A stretch of 64,000 nt of DNA from Dawidia soli (GCF_018598185.1 NZ_JAHESC010000021.1:62001-126000), one strand, 5' to 3'. Positions 29,501 through 38,070 are shown, counted from the first letter of the stretch. The notes: generated by a model not told the origin, from the sequence alone. A program made the numbers and translations.

Positions 29501-29685
29501 TCGTCAATCGCATCGGCGCCAGCCGCCTGCGCATCTATGTAGCGGCTAATAATTTGTTGACATTCACCAAGTACAAAGGCTTCGACCCCGACTTCTCGAA
29601 TTACGACCCCAACGTGAGTGGCATCGACTATGGATTTTATCCGCAGGCGAAGAGCATCATGGGTGGCCTAAACCTAACCTTTTAA
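26599..29685 (+). CDS. SusC-type TonB-dependent outer-membrane receptor
   Basis: A 1028-residue protein. The signal peptide is MKAKLLAILLMLSLVGYGQ. Residues 22-95 form a CarboxypepD_reg-like domain (VRGRVTDENDQPLPGVNVLIKGT). The TonB box region SLDEVVVIGYG is followed by a plug (LTGSVAVVNGNDL, IRIRGFTTNGDNTPLILVDDVPYD, KDGTAGIYGVRAANGVILITTK) and a 22-strand-type barrel ending in GGLNLTF. With SusD it imports oligosaccharides across the outer membrane using TonB energy. SusD follows after four bases. The two GH16 genes downstream suggest beta-1,3- or mixed-linkage glucan as cargo. Confidence 0.93.
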   Translation: MKAKLLAILLMLSLVGYGQSPVRGRVTDENDQPLPGVNVLIKGTTLGTVTDASGEFRIDNVPADATLQISFIGYTSQELAVNGQSNVAVKLLPDVTSLDEVVVIGYGTTTVKELTGSVAVVNGNDLTALNPVRVEQALQGQAAGVQISAASGSPGAGLNIRIRGFTTNGDNTPLILVDDVPYDEDGLAALNPSDIETINVLKDGTAGIYGVRAANGVILITTKKGKKNAKPTIDFSGYYGVQQTTKRMDLLDAHEYAVLKNETYASGGGTPPFANPNLGKGTDWQDEVFEDAPIQNYNITISGGSEKSRYAIGGSYMNQQGIVGGDKSGYRRYNARVNFTVDILPKLTWENVLLYTNERRDMLPEMGIGSVLFNTINANPAASPWKEDGSYAFLEDVSEVINPLAQMANTFNRNTVNKVVGKQEINYKINDNFEVTGRAGYNYALVDEKQFNPLVYYGANKAQNTAANAALEPNLTKVSDDLSIPVYNNIRETRTTYFNYNFEAFLNYNRTFGVHKIKATLGTSMLGYDNRSLTGTGYNVPYNSNDFADISATESNNYLNNTSSWQDRTRLLSQFVRAEYGYGSKYMLSASVRRDGSTAFGANNRFGYFPAVSGAWVLSEESFFQTSAIQFMKLRASYGVSGNDKIRPNGFLSLLDGEGVYPFDNILANGVAIGRIGNPDLKWETTRQANFGVDLNILQDKVSITADYYVKTTKDLLFQPDISAIVGAYGAGSSTPIINGGTVRNRGLELRIDYHTQLAENLRVNIGYNITTIHNEVIALPPGVDFFEFGSFSVGGGTATRMQVGHPMGYFLGYETDGIYQTQAEIDERGVTQDPATTSPGDLRFVDQDGSKTIDFSGDTDKTRIGSPIPDAIMGLNVGMNFKGIDFSATFYASVGNEILRNYERQLPMSNMLTYNRGRWTGPGSTDEYPRLTTEATRNNVLSDFYIEDGSFVRLKNVQLGYTLPRAIVNRIGASRLRIYVAANNLLTFTKYKGFDPDFSNYDPNVSGIDYGFYPQAKSIMGGLNLTF

Positions 29686-29689
29686 TTGT

Positions 29690-31174
29690 ATGAAGAAGAC
29701 ACTGAAAGCAGGGACACTGTTTATCTGCGGGTTGATGGCGGCCGTAAGCTGCGACGACTTCGTAAACGTAGACCCTTTATATACCCGGAGTGCCGATAAT
29801 TTCTTTCGCACGCCCACCGACTATCAGCAGGCGCTGACCGGTGCCTATGACCCCATGCAAACGTCGTATCTCGACCTGTGGATCGGCGAGATCGCATCCG
29901 ACAACTCCATCGCCGGCGGCGAAGGCGTGACCGACACCGAAGGTCTCCACCAGATCGACGCCATGACCCACGGTGGTGTCAACAACGAGTTGCGCAGTCT
30001 GTGGCGCTGGATGTACGCCGGTGTAACCCGCACTAACTACATCTTCGAGAATCGCGACAAGCTCGAGTTCGACGACAAGGCCCGCATCATGGGCGAGGCA
30101 TCGTTCCTGCGGGGATACTATTACTTCGAACTGGTAAAATTCTTTGGCGCCGTGCCGCTGATCGTAGACCGGCAGCTGCCCCCCGGCGAAGTGTCGTCGC
30201 AGGTGCGCACCCCGGCTACGGAAGTATATGCCCAGATCGAAAAAGATCTGCAGGCAGCCGCGGATGCACTCGAGTGGACCACGCCGGTAAAGGGCCGCAT
30301 CACCAAGGGTGCCGCCCTGGCCCTGCTGGGAAAAGCATACCTCTATCAAAACAAGTTTACCGAAGCCGCCACTGTGCTGGACCAGGTCATTAACGAAGGA
30401 GGCTACGACCTGTTCAATAATTTCGAAACTATGTTTCGTGTCGTCAACGAAGGGAGCAAAGAGACCGTGTTTGATATCGAGTATGTCGGCGTGGAAGGCG
30501 GGAGTTACGGATGCTTTGTGTGTCTGGAAGGTTTTGCAGCGGTAGGGTTCCACGGCATCCGCGGCTACGATGGTCCGGTATACGCCGACGGCAACAGCTA
30601 CAACCTGCCCACAAAAGACCTGTACGACGCCTTCGAGTCGGGCGACCCTCGTCGCGATGCATCCATCCTGGACATCGAGGCCTTCATCGCCGCGCAGGAA
30701 GAGCCTGGCAAGATCAAATATGTAACAGGCGCCGGAGGCCACACCGGGTACTACAACAAAAAGTACCTCAAGCGTTCCGATGAGCTGGGCCTGGGCGACA
30801 ACGACCTGACCAGTCCCGTCAACCACAAGGTTATACGCTTTGCCGACGTGCTGTTGATGGCTGCCGAAGCACACAACCGCAAGCCGTCGGCTAATGACAA
30901 CCTGGCCCTGCAATACCTCAACCGTGTGCGCACGCGCCCCAGCGTCGGCATGGCGGCGTTGAATCTCACCGGCACGGCGTTGACGGAGGCGATCTACCGC
31001 GAGCGTCGCGTCGAGCTGGCCGGTGAAGGCCTGCGCTTCTTCGACCTGGTTCGCACAGGGAAAGCGGCAGAAGAGATCGACGGTTTTGAAGCAGGCAAAC
31101 ACGAGGTGTTTCCGATTCCTCAGGACGAGATCGACCTGGCCGGTGCCGATTGGCAGCAAAATCCCAAATATTAA
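29690..31174 (+). CDS. SusD-type glycan-binding lipoprotein
   Basis: A 494-residue lipoprotein. The lipobox places lipidated C21 before an acidic DDF sequence, a pattern linked to surface export in Bacteroidota. The body has the RagB/SusD hallmarks: TRSADNFFRTPTDYQQALTGAYD near the N-terminus, TPR-like helices (AALALLGKAYLYQNKFTEAATVLDQVI) and the C-terminal VRTRPSVGMAALNLT, YRERRVELAGEGLRFFDLVRTG and FPIPQDEIDL. It caps the SusC barrel and passes glycan to it. It follows SusC after four bases and precedes the PKD lipoprotein after 21. Confidence 0.93.
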   Translation: MKKTLKAGTLFICGLMAAVSCDDFVNVDPLYTRSADNFFRTPTDYQQALTGAYDPMQTSYLDLWIGEIASDNSIAGGEGVTDTEGLHQIDAMTHGGVNNELRSLWRWMYAGVTRTNYIFENRDKLEFDDKARIMGEASFLRGYYYFELVKFFGAVPLIVDRQLPPGEVSSQVRTPATEVYAQIEKDLQAAADALEWTTPVKGRITKGAALALLGKAYLYQNKFTEAATVLDQVINEGGYDLFNNFETMFRVVNEGSKETVFDIEYVGVEGGSYGCFVCLEGFAAVGFHGIRGYDGPVYADGNSYNLPTKDLYDAFESGDPRRDASILDIEAFIAAQEEPGKIKYVTGAGGHTGYYNKKYLKRSDELGLGDNDLTSPVNHKVIRFADVLLMAAEAHNRKPSANDNLALQYLNRVRTRPSVGMAALNLTGTALTEAIYRERRVELAGEGLRFFDLVRTGKAAEEIDGFEAGKHEVFPIPQDEIDLAGADWQQNPKY

Positions 31175-31195
31175 ATCATCTACATCCTGACAACT

Positions 31196-32638
31196 ATGGA
31201 TATGCTCAAGAGATTTTTACCCTTCGCCTGGCTGTGCTTCAGCCTGGCGGTGATACTCAGTGCGTGTGAAGACGACGACCCCGAACTGGGTGGAGTCGCC
31301 ACGGTAGAGGACGCTACTTTTACCTATACGCCAAAGGCTGACAAGCCCAATGTCATCAACTTTTCAAGCGAATCGTCGGCTTTCCTGAAACGCTGGAACT
31401 TCGGCAACGGCGCTACGGCAGAAGGCGATGCGCCCACCGCCAGCTATCCCTTCAAGGGAACCTATGAAGTGACCATGACGGCGTATGTCGGAGGCGGAAG
31501 CTATACGACAACACAAACGATCGACATCGCACAAGATGATCCGACCTTACTGGACCTCGACCAGTATAACTTTCTGACCGGCGGTGTTAACGACATCGAC
31601 GGCAAAACCTGGGTGATGGACAAAGGCACCGCCGGCCACATGGGCATCGGTCCTGCCGCCGGTACCTGGCCCGAGTGGTATTCGGCACCGGCCAATGCCA
31701 AAGAGGGTCTCGGTATGTACGACGACTCGATCACGTTCAAGCTCCAGGGTTCGCAGTTGATCTATCATACCAACGGCGACGTATATGTCAACGCGGCCTT
31801 TGGGTCTGCCTTTGCCGGCGCCGTGAAGGAACCGAATGGCAACGACTTCATCGCACCGTACGCTCCGGCGCCGCAGACGTGGTCATTGTCGGAGAGCAAT
31901 GGCAAGTGGTACCTGACCATCGGCAACGGTGGGTTTATCGGCTACTACTCCGGCAGGGCTCCTGTATACGAGATCCTGTCGATCACACCGGATGAGCTCT
32001 ATATACGTTCGATACAGGAAGGAGAGGCCGGTAATGCCTGGTATCAGCGCTTTATTCGCAAGGGCTTTGTGCGCAATCCGCCACCCCCGCCGCCGTATAA
32101 GATCGAAGACATTTATACGGACTTCGACGGTGCCGGCAACGTGACCTTCACCCCCAACTCGAATGGCTCGATCGCTTCTTACGATAACCCGGCGCCGGTG
32201 CCGATCAACACGTCGGCCAAAGTAGGCAAGTATGTAAAAGCTCCCGGAGGCGGCGGTGCCTTTTCAAACGTACAGATCCAGCTGCCCTATAAAATGGACT
32301 TGCGTGAGCGCCACGTGTTCAAGATGAAAGTGTTTATCCCCAGCTACAACGACTATACCACCGAAGGCGGCGAGTCGTGGCAGACGTATAAAACACTGCA
32401 GCGCTATGCATCGCTGAAACTGCAGAACCGCGACGAGGCAGAACCGTTCAGAACTCAAACCGAAGTGCTGCACAAGGATCTGCCGCTGAACGAATGGGTC
32501 GAGCTGACCTTCGATTTCAGCAGCGCGGCGGCTAACGAGACCTATAATACCATCGTCATCCAGCTTGGCGGGGAGGGTATCTATACCGGCGGCATCTTCT
32601 TTATCGACGATTTAGAACTGTTACCGGCCGCTCAATAG
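31196..32638 (+). CDS. PKD-domain surface lipoprotein, probable glycan-binding protein
   Basis: A protein of 480 residues with lipidated C24 followed by EDDDPE, a strong surface-export type signal. Residues 40-120 form a PKD domain (LKRWNFGNGATAEGDAPTASYPFKGTYEVTMTA). A middle beta-rich domain and a proline linker (RNPPPPPPYK, near 295-303) precede a C-terminal carbohydrate-binding-like domain (NGSIASYDNP, YKMDLRERHVFKMKVF, GGIFFIDDLELL). No catalytic residues are evident. The gene position after SusD matches that of SusE/SGBP proteins, so it probably holds beta-glucan at the cell surface. A hairpin follows before the GH16 gene. Confidence 0.82.
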   Translation: MDMLKRFLPFAWLCFSLAVILSACEDDDPELGGVATVEDATFTYTPKADKPNVINFSSESSAFLKRWNFGNGATAEGDAPTASYPFKGTYEVTMTAYVGGGSYTTTQTIDIAQDDPTLLDLDQYNFLTGGVNDIDGKTWVMDKGTAGHMGIGPAAGTWPEWYSAPANAKEGLGMYDDSITFKLQGSQLIYHTNGDVYVNAAFGSAFAGAVKEPNGNDFIAPYAPAPQTWSLSESNGKWYLTIGNGGFIGYYSGRAPVYEILSITPDELYIRSIQEGEAGNAWYQRFIRKGFVRNPPPPPPYKIEDIYTDFDGAGNVTFTPNSNGSIASYDNPAPVPINTSAKVGKYVKAPGGGGAFSNVQIQLPYKMDLRERHVFKMKVFIPSYNDYTTEGGESWQTYKTLQRYASLKLQNRDEAEPFRTQTEVLHKDLPLNEWVELTFDFSSAAANETYNTIVIQLGGEGIYTGGIFFIDDLELLPAAQ

Positions 32639-32648
32639 ACGATAGCAC

Positions 32649-32695
32649 AAACTACACCGGGGGGTGTTGGCCATAAACATCCTCCGGCGTAGTTT
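32649..32695 (+). terminator. Imperfect hairpin between PKD lipoprotein and GH16, possible attenuator
   Basis: Outer arms AAACTAC and GTAGTTT pair fully, then one mismatch and an inner CCGG/CCGG stem. It is followed by TTTGATTT-like sequence. It could lower read-through from the transport genes into the hydrolase genes rather than end transcription fully. Confidence 0.45.
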
Positions 32696-32716
32696 TGATT
32701 TAAATACCTAATTTGT

Positions 32717-33841
32717 ATGAAGAATAAGCACACCATGTTTTTTGCGTGTATATACCTGGCCCTGCTCGGCATACTGGGTTGCAGCGACAACGGTAAGGAT
32801 TGTTGCGTCGTGTATCCGGAGATCCTGTCGGTAGACGTCACCATAAGCCAGACAAATCCTGCCGAGGTAAGCGTGCTGGCCAAAGCCTCCGCCGTCAATT
32901 TTTACAACATCTATTTTGGTGAAACAGCCAATGAAAGTCCTGTCAGAAGTACCGACGGAAAGGCTACACATACCTATGCAAAATCGGGTACCTATACGAT
33001 AAAAGTGCAGGCTCATACAACCGATCAGGCGTTTACGACCGAAACCAGGGGTGTATCCGTCACCCTCAGCGGCGACCTGGTCATTCCCACCGCCGGCTAT
33101 GAAACGCCGACAAGCTATGCAGGCATGGACCTGGTGTGGCAGGACGAGTTCGCCGGCACCGCGCTGAACGCAGCCGACTGGACCTTCGAGACCGGCACCG
33201 GGCAGGACGGCTGGGGTAACAACGAGTTGCAGTTCTATCGCTCTGAAAACACGTCGCTGACAGACGGCAAGCTTATCATCACCGCCCGGAAAGAAGCCTA
33301 CCAGGGCAGCCAGTATACCTCGTCGCGGATCATCACTGCCGGCAAGCACCAGTTCCGCTACGGGCGTGTAGACATTCGCGCCGTATTGCCGAAAGGGCAG
33401 GGACTCTGGCCGGCCCTGTGGATGCTCGGTGCAAACTACCAGACTGACATCTGGCCGAAGTGCGGCGAGATCGACATTATGGAAATGGTCGGCGGCAGCG
33501 GCCGTGAGAATACCGTACACGGCACCGTGCATTGGGAAGGCGCCAACGGCAACTACGCCAGCCACACCGGTCATACGACCCTGGCAAACGGTACGTATGC
33601 CGACGAGTTTCATGTGTACTCGCTGGTGTGGACACCGCAGGCGATCACGTGGTACGTAGACGATAAGCAGTTCAACGTGATCGATACGACACCCGAAGGC
33701 CTGAGCGAATTCCAACAAGAGTTCTTTCTTATCTTCAACGTGGCGGTTGGCGGGCGTTGGCCCGGTAGCCCCGACGGTACAACCATTTTTCCGCAGCGCA
33801 TGATCGTAGATTACGTGCGTGTATTTCAACAAAAGCCCTGA
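32717..33841 (+). CDS. GH16 endo-beta-glucanase lipoprotein with PKD-like domain
   Basis: A 374-residue lipoprotein with lipidated C22 in LGILGC followed by SDNGKD. Residues 38-118 form a PKD/Ig-like domain, then the GH16 catalytic domain. The signature CGEIDIMEMVG gives nucleophile E251, D253 and acid/base E256. WGNNELQFY (166-174) and GLWPALWML (229-237) are further family blocks typical of laminarinases. It would cut internal beta-1,3 or mixed beta-1,3/1,4 bonds. It is part of the SusC/SusD locus and paralogous to the next gene, which lacks the N-terminal domain. Exact linkage preference cannot be told from sequence alone. Confidence 0.92.
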   Translation: MKNKHTMFFACIYLALLGILGCSDNGKDCCVVYPEILSVDVTISQTNPAEVSVLAKASAVNFYNIYFGETANESPVRSTDGKATHTYAKSGTYTIKVQAHTTDQAFTTETRGVSVTLSGDLVIPTAGYETPTSYAGMDLVWQDEFAGTALNAADWTFETGTGQDGWGNNELQFYRSENTSLTDGKLIITARKEAYQGSQYTSSRIITAGKHQFRYGRVDIRAVLPKGQGLWPALWMLGANYQTDIWPKCGEIDIMEMVGGSGRENTVHGTVHWEGANGNYASHTGHTTLANGTYADEFHVYSLVWTPQAITWYVDDKQFNVIDTTPEGLSEFQQEFFLIFNVAVGGRWPGSPDGTTIFPQRMIVDYVRVFQQKP

Positions 33842-33875
33842 CGCCCCGCGTGGGGCATAACCTGTAAAAAAGACT

Positions 33876-34736
33876 ATGTATTTTACCTGGAGGATCATGC
33901 TCTGCACCCTGCTGTTAGCAGGCGCGTGCAGGGAGAAAACAACCCGGTCCCTGGTGTGGTCGGACGAGTTCGACACCGCCGGCGTACCCGACACCGCCCG
34001 ATGGGGCTACGACCTGGGCAATAACAACGGCTGGGGCAACAACGAAAAGCAATATTATACGCACGATGCCCGCAATGTGCGGGTAGAGAACGGCAAGCTC
34101 ATCATCGAAGCCCACCAGGACTCCATCGGTGGCCAGCCGTACTCGTCGGCACGGGTCATTTCGAAAAAGAAGGGCGACTGGCGGTATGGCCGCATCGAGG
34201 TCAGCGCCCGCCTGCCCCGCGGCCGCGGCACCTGGCCCGCCATCTGGATGTTGTCCACCGACTGGGCGTACGGCGGGTGGCCTGCCAGTGGCGAGATCGA
34301 TATCATGGAGCACGTAGGGTATGACCCCGGCATCGTGCACGGTACGATCCACACCGAGACGTACAACCACGCCAAGCAAACACAGAAGGAGGCGTTGATC
34401 ACCGTAGCCGATGCGCAGGAAGCCTTTCATCGCTATGCCATCGACTGGCAGGCGGACAAGATGGAGTTCTACGTAGACGACTCGTTGTACCACACCATCG
34501 CGCGCGATCCGAAAGAAGACTTCAAAGGCTGGCCGTTCGACCAGAAATTCCACCTGCTGCTCAACCTGGCCGTAGGTGGCAACTGGGGCGGCAAGCATGG
34601 CATCGATACGACGATCTGGCCCCAACGCATGGAAGTCGATTACGTTCGGGTCTACCAATCCGAACCCGAGCAACGGGCACAGCGTGGCCTGGAAGCGAAG
34701 CAGGCAACCCATGGAGAACAACAAGCCTCTCATTAA
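33876..34736 (+). CDS. GH16 endo-beta-glucanase lipoprotein, single domain
   Basis: A 286-residue lipoprotein with lipidated C18 in LLAGAC. The catalytic domain begins almost at once. SGEIDIMEHVG gives E140, D142 and E145. WGNNEKQYY (53-61) and GTWPAIWML (118-126) match the paralogue upstream. The residues after the lipid cysteine (REKTT) are basic and not acidic, unlike the surface-type signals of the SusD and PKD proteins, so this enzyme may remain in the periplasm. It would then cut imported oligosaccharides. A small GCCCC/GGGGC hairpin separates the two GH16 genes. A strong terminator follows. Confidence 0.92.
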   Translation: MYFTWRIMLCTLLLAGACREKTTRSLVWSDEFDTAGVPDTARWGYDLGNNNGWGNNEKQYYTHDARNVRVENGKLIIEAHQDSIGGQPYSSARVISKKKGDWRYGRIEVSARLPRGRGTWPAIWMLSTDWAYGGWPASGEIDIMEHVGYDPGIVHGTIHTETYNHAKQTQKEALITVADAQEAFHRYAIDWQADKMEFYVDDSLYHTIARDPKEDFKGWPFDQKFHLLLNLAVGGNWGGKHGIDTTIWPQRMEVDYVRVYQSEPEQRAQRGLEAKQATHGEQQASH

Positions 34737-34760
34737 TCACCTATTAATAACCCAATACCC

Positions 34761-34793
34761 AAAAAAAAGAGCCAGGGAAACCTGGCTCTTTTT
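34761..34793. terminator. Bidirectional Rho-independent terminator
   Basis: A nine-pair stem AGAGCCAGG/CCTGGCTCT closes a GAAA tetraloop, with an A run before and a T run after. It serves the plus-strand glucan locus and the convergent minus-strand gene at 34814. Confidence 0.88.
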
Positions 34794-34813
34794 ATATACG
34801 ATGTTGTATAGAA

Positions 34814-35548
34814 TTAAGAACGGTTGATCGCCGCGAGCTTGTTCCGCTCGTCCTGCAATTCACGTGAAAGCTTGGTTTGTTTGTCCATCGCCTTGCGTTT
34901 GTATTCTTCGTACTCGTTGGTGACCATGTTCACGGCCAGCTTCTTTTCCTGTAGGGTTTTCGTCATGAGCTTCATCCGGCCGATCACCGTGGCGACCACA
35001 GCGGCCAGGGCGCCGAGCAGCACCGCAATTACCGTCAGGAAAGTACCCTTCTCCATATCGATGCCCAGCACGCTGATGTGGGTACTGTCATAGAGGATCT
35101 CCGTCATCGAAGCCTCTTTTTGCTTCAGGTTATTTTGTACGCCCCCTAACTGACCGTTCAGGGCCGCGATGTCTTGTTTCGCTTTGCGAAGGGCGGCGTC
35201 CTTTGCGGCGATCGAGTCACGAATGATCTTCCATACGCCGTCCAGCACACTTTCCTTTACGACCTTGTATTCGCGGTAGGATTGCGACTTCGACTTCATA
35301 ATATTGAAGCGCTCGCGCAGCGTGTAGCTGGCCTGCTCGTCCTCGGTAGGTTCCACTACAGGAGCCTGGCGAGGCTTGGTCACTTTGGGGGCGGCCGTCG
35401 TGGCGGGAGCCGGGGTTTGTTGGGCAGGGGTTTGTTGGGCCGGGGTGGTGGTGGCCGGCGGAGTTTGTTCGGTGGTGGCAGGAGTGTCCTGCGCAAAAGC
35501 ACACTGCAAGGCCAGCACGCACGCTACCAGGGCTACAAAATTTTTCAT
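34814..35548 (-). CDS. Exported coiled-coil membrane protein with Pro/Thr/Gln-rich region
   Basis: A protein of 244 residues from the ATG ending at 35548 (MKNFVALVAC). A signal peptide ends near AFAQD. Residues 20-65 are rich in T, P, A and Q with the short repeat TPAQQ. A helical, partly coiled-coil region with KSKSQSYREYKVVKES follows. One transmembrane helix (FLTVIAVLLGALAAVVATVIG) lies near 168-188 and a second coiled coil ends the protein. I do not recognise a family. It might be a spacer or scaffold in the envelope. It stands alone between a terminator and the cyclophilin gene. Confidence 0.72.
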   Translation of the reverse strand: MKNFVALVACVLALQCAFAQDTPATTEQTPPATTTPAQQTPAQQTPAPATTAAPKVTKPRQAPVVEPTEDEQASYTLRERFNIMKSKSQSYREYKVVKESVLDGVWKIIRDSIAAKDAALRKAKQDIAALNGQLGGVQNNLKQKEASMTEILYDSTHISVLGIDMEKGTFLTVIAVLLGALAAVVATVIGRMKLMTKTLQEKKLAVNMVTNEYEEYKRKAMDKQTKLSRELQDERNKLAAINRS

Positions 35549-35740
35549 AAGCGGTCTTTTCGGTTGATCGAGGCGCAACATACAACACTCGTCTTTTTTT
35601 TGCTACTACATTTTTTTAAGCTGTAAATCCGGTCGTTTAACGCTAAACAGGGTCGATAAAACAGAAAACCGGTCACTGGGCGCGTGTGCCAACGCCACAC
35701 TCACCCGATTATTGTTTTTCTTCTAAAATCTTTGCATTGT

Positions 35741-36409
35741 CTACCGGACGACGCTGATCTTGAAGGGGATCTCGCGCAGCGGCTTGTCGGTACTGTACAC
35801 TTTTTCGCTTGCGATCTTGTCCACCACTTCGATGCCCTCGGTCAGCTCACCGAACACCGTGTACTTCTGGTCCAATGTCATGTAGCCGCCGTTGGCGGCA
35901 TAGGTTTCCTTTTGCTGGTCGGTGAGCGTAAGCCCCAGGTTGCGGGCCTCCATGTCTACGTCCTCCGGCAGGTAACGGCCGCCGTGTACGATAAAGAATT
36001 CCGCCGCCGATGACTCCAGGTTGGGGTTGTTCTCGTCCACGCGGGCCATCGATAGTGCGCCCTTCTTGTGGATATACTTCGGGTTGAACTCCGACGGGAT
36101 GCGGTAGCCCAGGCTCTTTTTCAGGTCGCCGCCCTGGATCATAAATTCATATGCGATGCGGTAAAAGTCCGCGTCCTCATAATACCCCTCCTTGATCAGC
36201 TTGATGAAATTCGCGCGGTGCAGGGGGGTGTCCTCATACAGCTTCAGGCGCATGTTGCCATACTTCGTTTCGATCAGGACTTCCGTCTCGGGGTTCTCCT
36301 TGCCGTAGCGCGTCAGCACCTCCCGCACGGTGGCCGGGGTGATCACCTCCGCCTCCTTTTTGCCGCACGAAAGCAGCAACAGCAGGCATACAATATAGTA
36401 AGGTCTCAT
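35741..36409 (-). CDS. Cyclophilin-type peptidyl-prolyl isomerase lipoprotein
   Basis: A protein of 222 residues from the ATG ending at 36409, with another ATG just before it. Lipidated C15 in LLLLSC marks a lipoprotein. The catalytic domain has VLIETKYGNMRLKLYEDTPLHRANFIKL, FYRIAYEFMIQGGD, GALSMAR, SSAAEFFIVHGG and YTVFGELTEGIEVVDKI, the usual cyclophilin blocks with a short insert. It helps fold proline-containing proteins in the periplasm. The longer open frame upstream overlaps the divergent permease gene and is not used. Confidence 0.9.
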   Translation of the reverse strand: MRPYYIVCLLLLLSCGKKEAEVITPATVREVLTRYGKENPETEVLIETKYGNMRLKLYEDTPLHRANFIKLIKEGYYEDADFYRIAYEFMIQGGDLKKSLGYRIPSEFNPKYIHKKGALSMARVDENNPNLESSAAEFFIVHGGRYLPEDVDMEARNLGLTLTDQQKETYAANGGYMTLDQKYTVFGELTEGIEVVDKIASEKVYSTDKPLREIPFKISVVR

Positions 36410-36558
36410 CATGGGGTTAATATAGTAAAAGTACCGCTTACACGGTTTTCCCGAACAGGTATTTGGTTGAGCGGTCAAACCATCTTATTATTAGGGAAGG
36501 AAATGCCGGGCACCGTCAGTGCGCGGGCTGGCGTCTCCAGTTTACCGAACCTAACCGC

Positions 36559-37986
36559 ATGGAAGAAACAAAACAGGAGTTCAAGCCCCGCCTGGGGTTA
36601 TTGGATGCCACGATGATCGTGGCCGGGTCGATGATCGGCTCGGGTATTTTTATTGTAAGCTCAGAGATCGCCCGCAGCGTCGGCGGGGCCGGCTACCTGG
36701 TCGGGATGTGGGTGCTCACCGGTGTGATCACCGTCATCGCCGCCGTCAGCTATGGCGAGCTGTCGGCCATGTTCCCCCGCGCCGGTGGCATGTATGTATA
36801 CCTGCGCGAAGCTTACGGCCCCCTCATCGGCTTTTTATACGGATGGACATTCTTCACGATCATCCACACCGGCACTATCGCAGCCGTTGGCGTAGCGTTC
36901 GCCAAGTTCACCGCCTATCTGTTGCCCCTGGTGGGCGAGGAGAACATACTGTTCACGCTCGGTGACTTCCAGCTAAAAGCCTCGCAACTCGTGGCCATCG
37001 GTGTGATCGTACTCCTTACCTATATCAATAGCCGTGGCGTAAAAGAAGGTGCCTTTCTCCAAACCTTCCTCACCCTGGTCAAGATCCTGTCCCTGGCCGG
37101 CCTGATCATTTGCGGTTTGGTCTGGGGCGCCGACAGCGCCGTGTGGAACGCCAACTGGCAAGATGCCTGGTCGCTGAACAGCCTGACCCTTGGCGACTCG
37201 GGCCAACTCGTGACAACGGCCCTCGGCGGCCTGGCTTTCTTTGGCGCTATGGCCGTGGCGATGAAAGGAGCCCTGTTCTCCAGCGACTCCTGGCACTCTA
37301 TTACGTCTATTGCCGGTGAAGTAAAAAATCCGCAACGGAACATCGGCCTCAGCCTGCTGCTCGGAACGCTTATCGTCACCGTGATCTATGTGCTGACCAA
37401 CCTGATGTACCTGGCCGTAATACCGTTACAGGATATTGCGTTCGCCAAAAGCGATCGGGTAGGGGTGGTGGCCGCGGAGTATATCTTTGGCACCGCCGGC
37501 ACCAGTATTATCGCCGTGATGATCATGATCTCGACCTTCGGCTGTAACAACGGCCTGATCCTGTCGGGCGCCCGTGTATTCTACACCATGGCGACCGACC
37601 AATTATTCTTTAAGAAGGCAGGCGTACTCAACAAAGCCAGCGTCCCGGCCAACAGTCTCTGGATGCAGTGCACGTGGGCGTCGCTGTTGTGTCTTACCGG
37701 TAAATACAATGATTTGCTTGCTTTGGTGATCTTTGGCGTCTTGATCTTTTATGTGTTGACAATTCTGGGGATCTACATCCTACGTCACCGCCGCCCGGAT
37801 ATGCCCCGGCCGTACAAGGCCTTTGGCTATCCGGTGTTGCCGGCGATCTACATTGTCATCGCCTCTGCGCTCGCTGTCTTGCTGCTGCTGTTTGAAAGCC
37901 AATATACCCTGCCGGGGCTACTCGTAATCCTCCTGGGCATTCCGGTTTACTATCTGGCTATGCGCAAGAAGGAAGCGGCAGCGTAG
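36559..37986 (+). CDS. APC-family amino acid permease
   Basis: A 475-residue inner-membrane transporter from the ATG at 36559 (MEETKQEFKPRLG). A longer frame adds an implausible N-terminus. About twelve transmembrane helices are visible. The first has the APC motif AGSMIGSGIFIVSSEIA. GELSAMFPRAGGMYVYLREAYGP in helices 2-3 is a further family mark. It probably exchanges or imports a neutral amino acid with protons; specificity cannot be read from sequence. It faces the divergent cyclophilin gene. A long inverted repeat directly follows the stop. Confidence 0.9.
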   Translation: MEETKQEFKPRLGLLDATMIVAGSMIGSGIFIVSSEIARSVGGAGYLVGMWVLTGVITVIAAVSYGELSAMFPRAGGMYVYLREAYGPLIGFLYGWTFFTIIHTGTIAAVGVAFAKFTAYLLPLVGEENILFTLGDFQLKASQLVAIGVIVLLTYINSRGVKEGAFLQTFLTLVKILSLAGLIICGLVWGADSAVWNANWQDAWSLNSLTLGDSGQLVTTALGGLAFFGAMAVAMKGALFSSDSWHSITSIAGEVKNPQRNIGLSLLLGTLIVTVIYVLTNLMYLAVIPLQDIAFAKSDRVGVVAAEYIFGTAGTSIIAVMIMISTFGCNNGLILSGARVFYTMATDQLFFKKAGVLNKASVPANSLWMQCTWASLLCLTGKYNDLLALVIFGVLIFYVLTILGIYILRHRRPDMPRPYKAFGYPVLPAIYIVIASALAVLLLLFESQYTLPGLLVILLGIPVYYLAMRKKEAAA

Positions 37987-37989
37987 AGA

Positions 37990-38068
37990 CAGTGTGCGTG
38001 TGGAGTGTGAGAGCGAAGGAAAACAGCGTAGGCGTCACTCATCGCTCTCACACTCCACACGCACACTG
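37990..38068. repeat. Perfect 27-bp inverted repeat between convergent genes
   Basis: Arms 37990-38016 and 38042-38068 are exact reverse complements, with a 25-base loop. It begins 4 bases after the permease stop and ends 3 bases from the stop of the minus-strand gene. The arms are rich in alternating G and T on one strand. It may end transcription from both sides, although no long T run follows. Confidence 0.8.
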
Positions 38069-38070
38069 GT

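Noticed and set aside
35360-35500. Short TPAQQ tandem repeat as a CRISPR or phase-variation tract
   Set aside because: It encodes a Pro/Thr/Gln linker in frame, the units are few and imperfect, and there are no spacers.
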